This document shows, piece after piece, positions 1-7,777 of a stretch of DNA of 24,318 nt (its first letter is position 1; the number at the start of each line of letters is the position of its first letter). Source of the DNA: a virus; IMG/VR virus record IMGVR_UViG_3300033571_020729, positions 1-24,318 of that record; one strand, 5' to 3'. A model generated the notes under the pieces. The model was given only the letters and a program-made list of their open reading frames with translations. It was not told the DNA's origin and ran no database searches. The translations under genes were made by a program, and so were the position numbers.

Positions 1-489
1 TCGCCCGAGCCGATCCCTCCCCCGTCTGCAAAGCCGGTCGAGGGTTTGCGTCAGCCCAGGCCGTTGAACGAAGAAACGGCCCTGGCGGCTCTGGTCCGTT
101 ACGAGGCAGGCGAGTTCATCACGGATATTTGCCAGTCTTACGGCATCCCGCACGCCGAGTTCCGCAAGTTCGTGAAAGCCAACCCGGACCTGGCCAAGGC
201 TTTTCGGGAAGGCCGCCAGTACCACGGCGCGTTTCACGGCGAGGCCTCGGCCAAAATCGGCATCCGGGCCGGTGAAATGTGCAAGGACGGTGCCGGCAAC
301 GCGGTCATGCTCTCGGCCCTCAAGATGGAGCGCGAAGCGCACGACCGGGTGGCCCACCTGACCTCGGACGACTGGAACGACGACATCCGCAAGGTGGACG
401 CGCAGAAAGCACTCCTCGACCAGACTGGCGTTCTGGACATCGTTCTTTCGCCGGACATCTTTACCTCTCCTTCCACCCCCGGGGAGTAA
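1..489 (+). CDS. Terminase small subunit (5' end cut by window)
   Basis: Probable DNA-recognition subunit of the packaging terminase. The reading frame is open to the first base of the window, with a proline-rich stretch ahead of the first candidate start (TTG at 46), so the true start is probably outside. The visible protein begins with a helix-turn-helix-like segment (about residues 8-45 counted from the TTG: an ETALAAL helix, ITDICQSYGIP, then EFRKFVKANPDLAKAFREGR), the layout seen in phage small terminases. It then has a helical middle and an acidic tail. It lies directly upstream of the large terminase, the usual place. The assignment rests on this helix-turn-helix pattern and position; sequence conservation in this family is low. 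Confidence 0.7.
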   Translation, partial: SPEPIPPPSAKPVEGLRQPRPLNEETALAALVRYEAGEFITDICQSYGIPHAEFRKFVKANPDLAKAFREGRQYHGAFHGEASAKIGIRAGEMCKDGAGNAVMLSALKMEREAHDRVAHLTSDDWNDDIRKVDAQKALLDQTGVLDIVLSPDIFTSPSTPGE

Positions 490-532
490 CGGGCGCTACC
501 GAACCCACGACCCCCGACCCCCGCCCCCCCTA

Positions 533-560
533 CCCCCGCCCTTACCCAGAGCGGGGGTTT
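533..560 (+). terminator. Hairpin between terS and terL, T-tract merging into a promoter
   Basis: CCCCCGC (533-539) pairs with GCGGGGG (551-557) around an 11-nt loop, followed by TTTCTGTT. The short T-tract is weak for an intrinsic terminator, but it leads straight into the extended -10 motif at 558-570, as at three other intergenic sites in this window. Confidence 0.55.
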
Positions 561-570
561 CTGTTACCTT
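558..570 (+). promoter_or_regulatory. Extended -10 promoter motif for large terminase
   Basis: TTTCTGTTACCTT contains TG, one base, then TACCTT (565-570), ending 9 nt before the terL ATG at 580. Transcription from here would give a leader of only about 3 nt. There is no Shine-Dalgarno sequence between the motif and the ATG. No convincing -35 box is seen (TTACCC at 542-547, 17-nt spacing). It belongs to the shared late-promoter family described in the findings. Confidence 0.5.
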
Positions 571-579
571 ACGGCCAAC

Positions 580-2040
580 ATGCTAGTCCGAAAAGCCCAA
601 CCGCACGAGAGCCCGTTCACCCCGGCCGGTCCAGGCCAAGCCGCTGTCTGGAACGACAAAACCAGCCGCTACCTCATGGTTTTCGGCGGCTGGGGTTCGG
701 GCAAGTCCTACATGGCGGCGTCGTGGCTGCTCGACCTCCACACCCGAAACTCGTTCTGGCCCAAGGGTCACCCACGGGCCGGGCAACTGACGGGCATCGC
801 CTCGGCCACCACGGCCCCGACTTACGACCTCCTCGGCAAAATCAACATCCCGTACCTGCTCTCTGCGGCGGAGCGCATGGGCCTCAAGGCCGTTTTCAAG
901 AAGTCGTGGGGATCGTACCAGTCGGTCATCCACCTGCCGCAACTTTCCACGCCGGCCAGGCCCAGCCTGATTTTCTGCGTCTCGCTCGACAACCCCGAGC
1001 GCACAACCGGCTGGGAAGCGGGGGCAATCTGGTCGGACGAAATGAGCCGCGTCAAAATAAACGAGGCCGATCCAAAGGCGAATTCGTGGCTCCAGGTCAA
1101 GGGCCGCTTGCGCGGCGAGGTGGCGCACCGCCAGGCGCTGCTGGCGACCATGACCCCGGAAGGCTCGAAGTCCTACATGGTGCGCGTGGCCAACGAGCCC
1201 CAGGAGGGCCAGCGCGTTTTCACCATGCCGACCAAAGAAAACCCGGCCGTGGCCGAGTTCTACAAGTCGATGCTCGAAACCCTGCCGCCGGAAGTCGCGG
1301 AGCAGTACCTCTCGGGTGTGCCAATCGAGTCCAACAACACCTCGGTCTATTATGCCTTCGACCGCAAGAAGCACCTGACCCCGGACGCCAAACTGGACTT
1401 CAACTCGCAGAACCCGATCACCCTCACGGCCGACTTCAATGTCAGTCCGGGGATGCACCTGTACCTCGGGCAGTTCCACCCAGAACGGGGCGGCGGGGAG
1501 TTCGTCACGGCCCACCAGGTGTTTTTCAAGGGCCTCGACCTGCCGACAGTCATGGACAAGGCCTGCGAACTGCTCAAGTCCCTGCAAGGCGGTTCGTGGA
1601 AGCACCACGCACCATTGGAACTTTTCGGCGACCCGGCCGGGTCGGCGCGGAGCCTCGCCACCGGGCAGTCGTGCCACCAAATCATGCGAATGGCCTGCGA
1701 AAAGGCCGGGATACCTTACCGGGTCCGCATCAAGGCCAGCCACGACCCGGTGACCGACCGAATCGCGGCGGTGAACTTCGCGCTCAAAGACGGCAACGGC
1801 CAACCGCACTGGTTCATTCACCCGTCCTGCGACCGATTGATTGCCGACCTCGAACAGATGTTTTACGGACCGGACGGCAAGCCGGACAAATCGAACCTAG
1901 CGCTCTCTCACGCGAGCGACTCCGAGGGCTACCGAATCGCCTACCTGCGGCCGGTGCATGTGGCCGCCGTTCACAAAGAAGACCGGGTTACGACCTCGAT
2001 GCCGAAAATAATCACGCCGGAAGGCGGAGGCTGGGCGTAA
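580..2040 (+). CDS. terL: Terminase large subunit
   Basis: ATP-driven DNA packaging motor and headful or site-specific nuclease, acting at the portal of the empty head. Visible motifs: Walker A GGWGSGKS at residues 36-43; Walker B with catalytic Glu in AIWSDEM at 149-155; a coupling-like motif LLATMTPEG at about 187-195. An RNase H-like nuclease follows, with Asp285 in TADFN, Asp351 in LFGDPAG and a candidate third acidic residue at Asp447 (HASDSEGYRIAY). At 486 residues the length is normal for the family. The ATG at 580 is the only start that precedes the ATPase with a short N-terminus. A weak hairpin and promoter motif lie just upstream, and a longer hairpin follows the stop codon. Confidence 0.95.
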   Translation: MLVRKAQPHESPFTPAGPGQAAVWNDKTSRYLMVFGGWGSGKSYMAASWLLDLHTRNSFWPKGHPRAGQLTGIASATTAPTYDLLGKINIPYLLSAAERMGLKAVFKKSWGSYQSVIHLPQLSTPARPSLIFCVSLDNPERTTGWEAGAIWSDEMSRVKINEADPKANSWLQVKGRLRGEVAHRQALLATMTPEGSKSYMVRVANEPQEGQRVFTMPTKENPAVAEFYKSMLETLPPEVAEQYLSGVPIESNNTSVYYAFDRKKHLTPDAKLDFNSQNPITLTADFNVSPGMHLYLGQFHPERGGGEFVTAHQVFFKGLDLPTVMDKACELLKSLQGGSWKHHAPLELFGDPAGSARSLATGQSCHQIMRMACEKAGIPYRVRIKASHDPVTDRIAAVNFALKDGNGQPHWFIHPSCDRLIADLEQMFYGPDGKPDKSNLALSHASDSEGYRIAYLRPVHVAAVHKEDRVTTSMPKIITPEGGGWA

Positions 2041-2050
2041 ATCACTACCA

Positions 2051-2076
2051 AAACCCCTACCAAACCGTAGGGGTTT
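2051..2076 (+). terminator. Perfect 10-bp hairpin between terL and portal gene
   Basis: AAACCCCTAC (2051-2060) pairs perfectly with GTAGGGGTTT (2067-2076) around the 6-nt loop CAAACC. The A-run and T-run make it terminator-like in both directions. Its 3' T residues are also the first bases of the promoter motif at 2074-2086, so terminator and promoter share sequence. Confidence 0.65.
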
Positions 2077-2086
2077 CTGGTACACT
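2074..2086 (+). promoter_or_regulatory. Extended -10 promoter motif giving a leaderless portal mRNA
   Basis: TTTCTGGTACACT: TG, one base, TACACT (2081-2086), followed by exactly 6 nt (TAAGAA) and then the portal ATG at 2093. With normal sigma70 geometry the first transcribed base would be the A of the ATG. No Shine-Dalgarno sequence is present and no good -35 box is visible. An extended -10 can work without one. Confidence 0.6.
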
Positions 2087-2092
2087 TAAGAA

Positions 2093-3541
2093 ATGCCCTA
2101 CAAACCCACCGGAAAACCGAACGGTCGCCCGCCCAAGTCCGCAGCCACGGGGATGCAGACGACAGGCAAAATCGGCACTTCTTTTGCCTCCGGCGTTTTG
2201 CCGGGCTGGGGCGACACCGAGCCGAACATCACGATTTACCGTCGCATGAGGAAAGACCCGACCCTGGCCATCGCCCGCATCGCCAGCCAGGCCCCGGTCA
2301 AGCGCCTTATGTCCCGTGCGACTTTTCTCGGCGACCCGGCCAAGGCCCAGTTCATTGCCGATACGCTCTCGCCGGATCTTCGCCGGGCGCTGGTGCGCGA
2401 CTGCGCCGGCTTCGGCGTTGATTACGGCTACCAGGCCCACGAAATCGTCTGGGGGATCGCCCCGCTCGACGGCAAGCGGTGGGTTCCGATTGACTTCAAG
2501 CCGCTGCTGCCGGAAATAACCCAGCCGGTCTTGGACGATTACACGGGCGTCATCCGCTGCGTCAAGAACAAGGGCTACAAAGGCCCCGAGGTGATTCTCG
2601 AACAAGGCGATTTTTTCTGGTTCTCTCACGCTTCCGAAGCCCGCAGCCCGTTCGGCTCGCCGCGCATGGAAAACTGCCGTGTGGCTTGGAATGCCTGGGA
2701 AAAATGGTTCTTCAAGTTGGGCCAGTATGTGAACAAGGTGGCCGGCGTCACGCCGATGGTCGAGTACCCCACAGGTACGGGCCGTGATGAATTGGGGAGA
2801 GTTGTGGATAACTTCGATGTGGCCAACGCAATGCTTGCCCGCCTCGGGTCCGGCCACGGCGTTGCGATGCCGAACACGCTCGCGGCATGGGCTGCCGAAC
2901 TGGCTCAAAAAGGCGTGGATGTGGGCAAAATCCCGGCCTGGAACATCAAGTTCTTGGAGGCGTCCGCGCACGGCCAGGACTTGCTTGGGATTGGCGAAAA
3001 ACTGGATGTGTACAAGTTGCGGGCGTACATCACCCCGGAACGGTCGCTCATCGAGGCCAAGCACGGCTCCAAGGCGGACAGCGGTTCGGCCGTGGATATC
3101 TTGACGGAAATGGCCTCGGATGTCGCGCACGAAATCGTCGATGCCGTGAACAGGCAAATCATCCCGGAAATCTTGGCCAAGAATTTCGGCGAGGAGTACC
3201 GCGACGCGGTGAAGATGCAGATCCCGGCCGGCGAGGGCGACGAGAGCAACGCCATGCGGACGGCCCTGGACAAGTTGCTGGCCACGCAGCCGGGCGTGGA
3301 CGCGCTGCTCCAGGCCATCGACCTCGATGCCTCGGCGGACATGGCCGGCCTGCCCCGCAAGAGCGGCGAGAGCCTCAACACACGCGCCACGGACGCGGTG
3401 GACTACCACCGCAAACAGGCCGAGAAAACAGCACAAAAAACCGCAGCGGCCGGCGGCTCCGTCAAGCCCCCCGCGCAGGCAAAACCCCCGCAGAGCGGAA
3501 CCCAGAACCCGAATTCCAGCCGCCAGGCTGGCGGTAAATGA
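2093..3541 (+). CDS. Portal protein
   Basis: Forms the dodecameric ring at one head vertex through which DNA enters and leaves. The 482-residue protein lies between terminase and the protease-scaffold gene, the canonical portal position. It has a basic, low-complexity N-terminus, an alpha/beta stem and wing region (about 45-280), and a long C-terminal helical segment. In that segment HGSKADSGSAVDILTEM and DAVNRQIIPEILAKNFG resemble the DUF935 / Mu gp29-type portal. The tail beyond about 440 is rich in Ala, Lys, Gln and Pro and probably disordered. The stop codon overlaps an ATG (ATGA at 3538-3541). Portal function is well supported by order and length; the exact family is an inference from remembered patterns. 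Confidence 0.85.
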   Translation: MPYKPTGKPNGRPPKSAATGMQTTGKIGTSFASGVLPGWGDTEPNITIYRRMRKDPTLAIARIASQAPVKRLMSRATFLGDPAKAQFIADTLSPDLRRALVRDCAGFGVDYGYQAHEIVWGIAPLDGKRWVPIDFKPLLPEITQPVLDDYTGVIRCVKNKGYKGPEVILEQGDFFWFSHASEARSPFGSPRMENCRVAWNAWEKWFFKLGQYVNKVAGVTPMVEYPTGTGRDELGRVVDNFDVANAMLARLGSGHGVAMPNTLAAWAAELAQKGVDVGKIPAWNIKFLEASAHGQDLLGIGEKLDVYKLRAYITPERSLIEAKHGSKADSGSAVDILTEMASDVAHEIVDAVNRQIIPEILAKNFGEEYRDAVKMQIPAGEGDESNAMRTALDKLLATQPGVDALLQAIDLDASADMAGLPRKSGESLNTRATDAVDYHRKQAEKTAQKTAAAGGSVKPPAQAKPPQSGTQNPNSSRQAGGK

Positions 3542-3579
3542 CGCACACCGGATCGAACTCAAGGTACAATGGAGACACC

Positions 3580-4731
3580 ATGACCGACATTTCTTGCTTT
3601 CCTCCCGAAGTTCAAGCCAAAATCACCCGCGACGAGCAGGGCGTCCCCCGACTCCGCATGGCCAAGGAAATCCTGCGCGAGGGCATCTACAAGCACCCCG
3701 TCAAGAAGTGGACCTGGCGGGTCGATTCCAAACTGCTGAACCAGTTGGCCACGACCGGAAATAAGATGGTCCAGGCCGGAATCGACCCCGAAATCACCGT
3801 GAACCATTCCGCATCGGTGGCCTCGAACATCGGGTACATCAAAGATTTTTATGTGTCCGGCGACACGCTCATGGGAATCCACGAATTGATTGGTGCCGAC
3901 AGCATCGCCCTCGCTCTGAAAAACAAGAATTCCTCCGTGGAATTCGATGAAAACTTCAAGGACGGCTCGGGCAAAGCCTGGGGCCCGGCCGTTACTGCAA
4001 ACAGTATCGTTTTGCAGCCCGTCATGAGCAACCAAAAGGGGTTCAAAATCGCCGCTTCACTGAAGGGGCTTGACGCCGCGAAAGATGGTTGTTATCATTT
4101 TGCCATGCCTACCGAAACCAAAAAGCAAGAAGAATCGGAAACCCCCGCCCACGAGGCAGCCGAAACCCCCGCTTACGAGACGGCGGAACACACGGCGACC
4201 AAGCACGCTGAACTCATGCGGGCCCACGGCGAACTGGCCAGGAAGCACGCTGAACTGTCCAGCCACTACGCCAGCCTCAAGGACAGCCACGAACAGGCCA
4301 AGAACAAGTTGGCCGAAGTCGAACGCTCCAAGGCTGAAATGGAAGCGGCCCACAAGGAACTCAAGAAGAAGATGTCCTTGGCCGAAGACACCTCGGAAGC
4401 CTCCGTCGAACTGTTCAACGAACGCGCCGAGAGCGTGACCGAGCGCCTCCTGTCCCTCAAGGGCAAGCGCGTCGAACTCACCCCGGCCCTCATCGAAAAA
4501 CTGATTCCGGCCCTGACCACCGGCGAAGGGCGCAAGTTCATGCTCTCTCGCGTGTCGGCCGAAGTCGATTCTCCCGCCAAGACCCTCGTGGCCGCTCTGG
4601 CCTCGGAGGCCAAGGATCGCATCAGCACCGGCCTGCAACTGTCTCTGAACGACGACGGCAGCGTGCAAACCGATTCGATTCTGCCGGACATGCTGGCCTT
4701 GGTGAACAAAAAGAAACCCGGCGACCGCTAA
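3580..4731 (+). CDS. Prohead protease fused to scaffolding protein
   Basis: 383 residues in two parts. Residues 1-165 resemble Mu gpI-type prohead proteases: a conserved His76 (ITVNHSAS), a beta-rich core GYIKDFYVSGDTLMGI, and candidate nucleophile Ser119 in NSSVEF, followed by DGSGKAWGPAVTANSIVLQPV. From about 176 the protein becomes highly charged, Glu/Lys/Ala-rich and coiled-coil-like (about 190-280), typical of a scaffold that the protease later digests. Start: the ATG at 3580 has GGAG 5 nt upstream. An in-frame ATG at 3538 that overlaps the portal stop is the alternative and would add 14 residues. TACAAT at 3565-3570 could be a -10 box. An internal start (4105) probably yields scaffold alone. 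Confidence 0.82.
   Translation: MTDISCFPPEVQAKITRDEQGVPRLRMAKEILREGIYKHPVKKWTWRVDSKLLNQLATTGNKMVQAGIDPEITVNHSASVASNIGYIKDFYVSGDTLMGIHELIGADSIALALKNKNSSVEFDENFKDGSGKAWGPAVTANSIVLQPVMSNQKGFKIAASLKGLDAAKDGCYHFAMPTETKKQEESETPAHEAAETPAYETAEHTATKHAELMRAHGELARKHAELSSHYASLKDSHEQAKNKLAEVERSKAEMEAAHKELKKKMSLAEDTSEASVELFNERAESVTERLLSLKGKRVELTPALIEKLIPALTTGEGRKFMLSRVSAEVDSPAKTLVAALASEAKDRISTGLQLSLNDDGSVQTDSILPDMLALVNKKKPGDR
4070..4098 (+). promoter_or_regulatory. Internal promoter for a scaffold-only transcript
   Basis: TTGACG (-35, 4070-4075), a 17-nt spacer and TATCAT (-10, 4093-4098) preceded by TG plus one base (extended -10). This near-consensus sigma70 promoter lies inside the protease-scaffold gene. 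The next ATG, at 4105 and in the same reading frame, is 6 nt beyond the -10 box, so the predicted mRNA begins at that ATG. Confidence 0.72.
4105..4731 (+). CDS. Nested scaffolding protein (internal, leaderless start)
   Basis: In-frame with the larger gene; codon 176 of the fusion is the ATG at 4105. The product would be 208 residues (MPTETKKQEESETPAHEAAE at its start): a charged, Ala/Glu-rich, coiled-coil protein without the protease domain. It would serve as the internal scaffold on which capsid subunits assemble. Nested scaffold genes inside protease genes are known in phages, for example lambda Nu3 within C and Mu Z within I. The evidence here is the strong internal promoter placed exactly before this ATG and the position of the start at the protease-scaffold domain boundary. 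No Shine-Dalgarno sequence precedes it, which fits a leaderless mRNA. Confidence 0.68.
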   Translation: MPTETKKQEESETPAHEAAETPAYETAEHTATKHAELMRAHGELARKHAELSSHYASLKDSHEQAKNKLAEVERSKAEMEAAHKELKKKMSLAEDTSEASVELFNERAESVTERLLSLKGKRVELTPALIEKLIPALTTGEGRKFMLSRVSAEVDSPAKTLVAALASEAKDRISTGLQLSLNDDGSVQTDSILPDMLALVNKKKPGDR

Positions 4732-4787
4732 GTCGCAACCCTTCCCCTTCCTAAACATCAGAAACCCCCCACTTTAGAGGAACTCCC

Positions 4788-5492
4788 ATGTCTTACGGCT
4801 ATATCGGCGGCCTTCCCGGCGTCCACACTCAACTTGCTGCTGGCTACCAGTCTGCTGTCATCCAAAAGCCGGAATTCCTGGTCGGCGGTGGCATCATCGA
4901 CGGCACCTTGACCTACGCCATCAACAATGGCACCGACAACCTGGTCATCCTGGCCGGCACACTCATGAAGCAGAACGCTGCTGGTGCCTTCCAGCCGTTC
5001 ATCCCCGCCAAGACCACGGCCTCGGCCCTGTCCAGCGCCACCACCGTCACCGTGGGCGTTGCCGGTGCCCAGGCGATCTACCGCGCCTTCGGCTCGACCG
5101 GCGCGGGCACCCTGACCGCCCTGACCACCGGCTCGTATGTGACCGTCACCGTCACCGCCATCGACCTCGTGGCTGGCACCCTGACCTGCTCGGCCTTGTC
5201 GGCTGCCTTGGAGAACGGCGCTCCGCTGCTGTTCGGCACCGTGACCGCTTCCAACGCTGGTGGCGTGCTGGCCTTCACCGGCGACAGCATCGGCGTCTGG
5301 GTGTCTGACTTCCCGAACACCATTGCCAACCCCGGCGTTGGCCAGGCGACCTCTTGGGGCGCTCCGGTCACCGGCGGCTTCCTCGGCTTCAACCGCATCG
5401 ACAACGCGCCCACCACGGCCTCGTCCATCCAGGCCTTCAAGACCTTGGTGCAGGCCATGATGCCCCGCATGGACATCAACCAGACCTTCTAA
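4788..5492 (+). CDS. Probable head decoration protein
   Basis: 234 residues rich in Ala, Gly, Thr and Val with alternating beta-strand patterns (SATTVTVGVAGAQA, GSYVTVTVTAIDLVAGTLTC). It lies between the scaffold and major capsid genes, where lambda-like phages encode the trimeric decoration protein (gpD) that stabilises the expanded capsid. The segment GGGIIDGTLTYAINNGTDNLVILAGTLMKQ, with a beta-barrel-like pattern, fits that fold. It is longer than lambda gpD (about 110 residues), suggesting an extra domain. The start is supported by GAGGA 6 nt before the ATG. Similarity to any named family is not certain, so the function rests on position and composition. Confidence 0.55.
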   Translation: MSYGYIGGLPGVHTQLAAGYQSAVIQKPEFLVGGGIIDGTLTYAINNGTDNLVILAGTLMKQNAAGAFQPFIPAKTTASALSSATTVTVGVAGAQAIYRAFGSTGAGTLTALTTGSYVTVTVTAIDLVAGTLTCSALSAALENGAPLLFGTVTASNAGGVLAFTGDSIGVWVSDFPNTIANPGVGQATSWGAPVTGGFLGFNRIDNAPTTASSIQAFKTLVQAMMPRMDINQTF

Positions 5493-5554
5493 GCCTTCAC
5501 CGGCCCTCCTGACCAAAACAAACCCCCCGCCAACCCTTCCACGGAACCACCGCC

Positions 5555-6643
5555 ATGAAAAGCATGTATCAGATTCTTTCGTCCAAGAACCTCACTGGCC
5601 TCATCACCAGTGTCCAGGGTGGCGTTCCCACCGACATCCTGCCCGAGGCCTTCTTCTCTCTGAAAGAAGGCACCACGGGTGACTATGCCACCTGGCATGT
5701 CAAGCAGAACACCCGTCAGGTCGCCCGCCGCGCCGAGTACGGTGCTGCCGCCCCCGAGCGCGACAACCTGGGCCTCCAGGAACTGCCGGTGAAACTGCTG
5801 CACGCGGTCGAGAAGAAGACCTACTCGCCCACCACCATCATGAACCTCATGAAGCCCGGCACGATGCAGGCCGACAAGATGGGTCGCGCCGAAGTCGCTC
5901 GCCAGTCCGAAGAATTCGCCCGCTTGTTCTTGAACCTGCGTGCTGCCTCGGTGTACTCCTTCATGCGCTCCGGCATCATCTACTTCGATGCCAGCGGCAA
6001 CCTGCTTCCGTCCTCCACCGGTGCCACTTTCAGCATGGACCTGGGCGTCCCGGCCGGCAACAAGGGCAACTTCGGCGGCATCTTCTCGGCCAACTGGTCG
6101 GTCGCCACCACCCCCATCGCCGCGCAGATCGAAGCCTTGCAGTTGGACTGCCGCAAGAACACTGGTCGCCAACTGACCACCGCCTACTACGGCAAAAATG
6201 TGTTCAACACCGTGTTGAAGAACAACGATGTGATTTCGCTCCTGCGCTCCAACAACATGCTGGCCTACGCCACCACCAACCGCAAGTTGCCTGACGGCTT
6301 CCTCGGCATCGACAAGTGGCTCCCGGTCAGCGGCGCGTTCTTCGCTGATAAGAACAATGCCGCCACCGAGTTCTTCGCTGGCGACTACATCGGCTTCACC
6401 CCGACCCTCGACTCCAGCCTCTACGGCATCGTGGAAGGCACCTACCCGGTTCCGAAGTCGGTTGGCTCCGTGGCCAGCGACGGTGCGACCGCCGAAGACC
6501 TGTTCGAGGAAACCCAGGGCATGTTCTCTTACGCCACCGTGAGCGCGAACCCTCCCCGCATCGAGCATGTGGCCGGCGACACCTTCCTGCCTCTCCCCAA
6601 GGTTCCGAGCGCGTTCTACATGGGCACGATCAACGGCAACTGA
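5555..6643 (+). CDS. Major capsid protein
   Basis: 362 residues, after the scaffold and decoration genes. The N-terminal and central pattern fits the lambda gpE family of HK97-fold capsid proteins: VPTDILPEAFF, then TWHVKQNTRQVARRAEYGAAAPE, a helical LMKPGTMQADKMGRAEVARQSEEFARLFLNLRAASV, and later strands TAYYGKNVFNTVLKN and KWLPVSGAFFADKNNAATEFFAGDYIGFTP. Codons are strongly biased to C-ending forms and the gene is highly GC3-rich, as expected for the most abundant virion protein. Only a weak GGA lies upstream of the ATG, so expression may depend on coupling or on a distant promoter. The N-terminus looks complete; whether it is cleaved by the protease cannot be seen. Confidence 0.88.
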   Translation: MKSMYQILSSKNLTGLITSVQGGVPTDILPEAFFSLKEGTTGDYATWHVKQNTRQVARRAEYGAAAPERDNLGLQELPVKLLHAVEKKTYSPTTIMNLMKPGTMQADKMGRAEVARQSEEFARLFLNLRAASVYSFMRSGIIYFDASGNLLPSSTGATFSMDLGVPAGNKGNFGGIFSANWSVATTPIAAQIEALQLDCRKNTGRQLTTAYYGKNVFNTVLKNNDVISLLRSNNMLAYATTNRKLPDGFLGIDKWLPVSGAFFADKNNAATEFFAGDYIGFTPTLDSSLYGIVEGTYPVPKSVGSVASDGATAEDLFEETQGMFSYATVSANPPRIEHVAGDTFLPLPKVPSAFYMGTINGN

Positions 6644-6670
6644 TAAGGCATCTGGAAAACCCAAACAAAG

Positions 6671-6695
6671 CACCTTGCGAAAGCAGGGTGTTTTT
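6671..6695 (+). terminator. Intrinsic terminator after the major capsid gene
   Basis: CACCTTGC (6671-6678), the stable GAAA tetraloop, then GCAGGGTG (6683-6690) and five T residues. One G-T wobble is present. The stem can be extended outward by the AAAG upstream and the TTTT downstream. It is the best-formed rightward terminator before the end of the module and overlaps the promoter for the next gene. Confidence 0.75.
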
Positions 6696-6703
6696 GTTAT
6701 GCT
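6675..6703 (+). promoter_or_regulatory. Promoter embedded in the terminator, leaderless connector mRNA
   Basis: TTGCGA (-35, 6675-6680) lies within the 5' arm and loop of the hairpin. A 17-nt spacer leads to TATGCT (-10, 6698-6703), with TG plus one base just upstream (extended -10). Exactly 6 nt (CCCTGC) separate the -10 box from the ATG at 6710, predicting a leaderless mRNA. Terminator and promoter therefore use the same 33 bp. Confidence 0.7.
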
Positions 6704-6709
6704 CCCTGC

Positions 6710-7240
6710 ATGTCCAGCAACTACATCACCCGCGCAGACATCGAGAACGAAGTCGGCATCGACAATGTTTTCGTCTGGGCCGACCTTGACAACACCCAGG
6801 ATGCCGTCAAGATCGCCGCACGAATTCAGCGGGCCATAGATGTCGCCTCGGACTATGTGGACGACCGCCTGCGAACTTCGGTGTATGCGGTGCCTCTCAC
6901 TTCGGTCGGAGGCACTCTGTACTCCTTCAACAGCATCGTTGCCCGCTTTGCCGCCTCTTGGCTCTACGGGAGCCGTGGGCTGCGGGACGGAGATAAGACG
7001 GCCGACCGGGTAAAGGCCTTCCGCGAGGACGCCCAGACCGAACTGGAGGAACTTTTGTCGGGCAAAATCCATATCGCTGCCGTCCGGCGCACTGTTGGCG
7101 GTGTGGAGATCCCCCGTGTCGGTGGCGGCGTGCGCTTCCCGTTCAGCGTACTTCGCGGCGAAGGGTTCAACGGGTGGCCCGCTGGCGTGCCCTCCGCAGA
7201 CGGTCAAAATGCCGGTGCGTTCTCCGCCTCTTGGACCTAA
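6710..7240 (+). CDS. Head-tail connector protein (DUF1320 / Mu gp36-like)
   Basis: 176 residues. The start SSNYITRADIENEVG and the following helices (AVKIAARIQRAIDVASDYVDDRLRTSV, VARFAASWLYGSRG, AFREDAQTELEELLSGKI) match the pattern of DUF1320 / Mu gp36 and of gp6-like head-completion proteins, which close the portal ring and make the joint with the tail. Its position directly after the major capsid gene agrees. The C-terminus (GVEIPRVGGGVRFPFSV) is likely exposed. No Shine-Dalgarno sequence is present, in line with the leaderless promoter. The next gene starts 3 nt after the stop. Confidence 0.72.
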   Translation: MSSNYITRADIENEVGIDNVFVWADLDNTQDAVKIAARIQRAIDVASDYVDDRLRTSVYAVPLTSVGGTLYSFNSIVARFAASWLYGSRGLRDGDKTADRVKAFREDAQTELEELLSGKIHIAAVRRTVGGVEIPRVGGGVRFPFSVLRGEGFNGWPAGVPSADGQNAGAFSASWT

Positions 7241-7243
7241 CCC

Positions 7244-7777
7244 ATGTCAGAAGGCTCAATCCTACCTGTCAGCACGGACCCGCTGTCGCAAGTCTATTCG
7301 GACTTCTGCGACGCGCTGTTCTCGCACCCTCTGGTGGCCGCTGCCGTTCGCCCAGGTAACAGGATTCGGTTCGATGGGAAAAACCCCGAGCCGATGAAGT
7401 ACAACAAATCCACGGCGGACTGCCCGGAACTTTCGGTCCACCTGCAAAGTTACTCCGGCGGCAGTCAAAAGGACGCCAACCGCCAGGACTCAACGATCAC
7501 CTTCATGCTCCGCGTCGATTCGGGAGAGCAGAGGGCCAACCGAGGCGTCCTTCCGGTCTGGTACGCCTGCATCAAGGCCCTGGTTGCAATGCGCGGAGGC
7601 CGAGACCCAATCAACGGAAAAGACATCGGCGGAGAGGGCGTGGTCGTGAGGATTAGCCAAGCCCCGGAAGGATTCGCCACATTAACGGACATGGGCCAGA
7701 CCGACGGCATCAAGAGTTGGAGCAGTTATTGCCGCGTCATCCTGACCCTGCGTTTCGGTATTGACAACATGCCGTAA
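7244..7777 (+). CDS. Probable tail terminator or minor head-tail protein
   Basis: 177 residues of mixed alpha/beta character. The N-terminal helix PLSQVYSDFCDALFSHPLVAAAV, the middle strands CPELSVHLQSYSG and STITFMLRVDS, and the C-terminal beta segment SYCRVILTLRFGI recall phage tail terminator proteins (lambda gpU / Mu gp37 type), which cap the tail tube. The position between the connector and tail tube genes fits. There is no Shine-Dalgarno sequence: the ATG follows the previous stop after CCC (TAACCCATG), suggesting termination-reinitiation. No signature motif fixes the family. Confidence 0.5.
   Translation: MSEGSILPVSTDPLSQVYSDFCDALFSHPLVAAAVRPGNRIRFDGKNPEPMKYNKSTADCPELSVHLQSYSGGSQKDANRQDSTITFMLRVDSGEQRANRGVLPVWYACIKALVAMRGGRDPINGKDIGGEGVVVRISQAPEGFATLTDMGQTDGIKSWSSYCRVILTLRFGIDNMP

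Noticed and set aside
279-2249. A 656-codon rightward frame overlapping the terminase genes
   Set aside because: Its product is Arg/Pro/Gly-rich without family features and is out of frame with both terminase genes, which have clear motifs; it is a high-GC shadow.
2057-3562. A 501-codon leftward frame over the portal gene
   Set aside because: Antisense shadow of a well-supported gene, His/Arg/Val-rich with no start signal.
5489-7207. A 572-codon leftward frame over the capsid genes
   Set aside because: Antisense of the major capsid gene; Gly/Val/His composition typical of GC-rich antisense frames.
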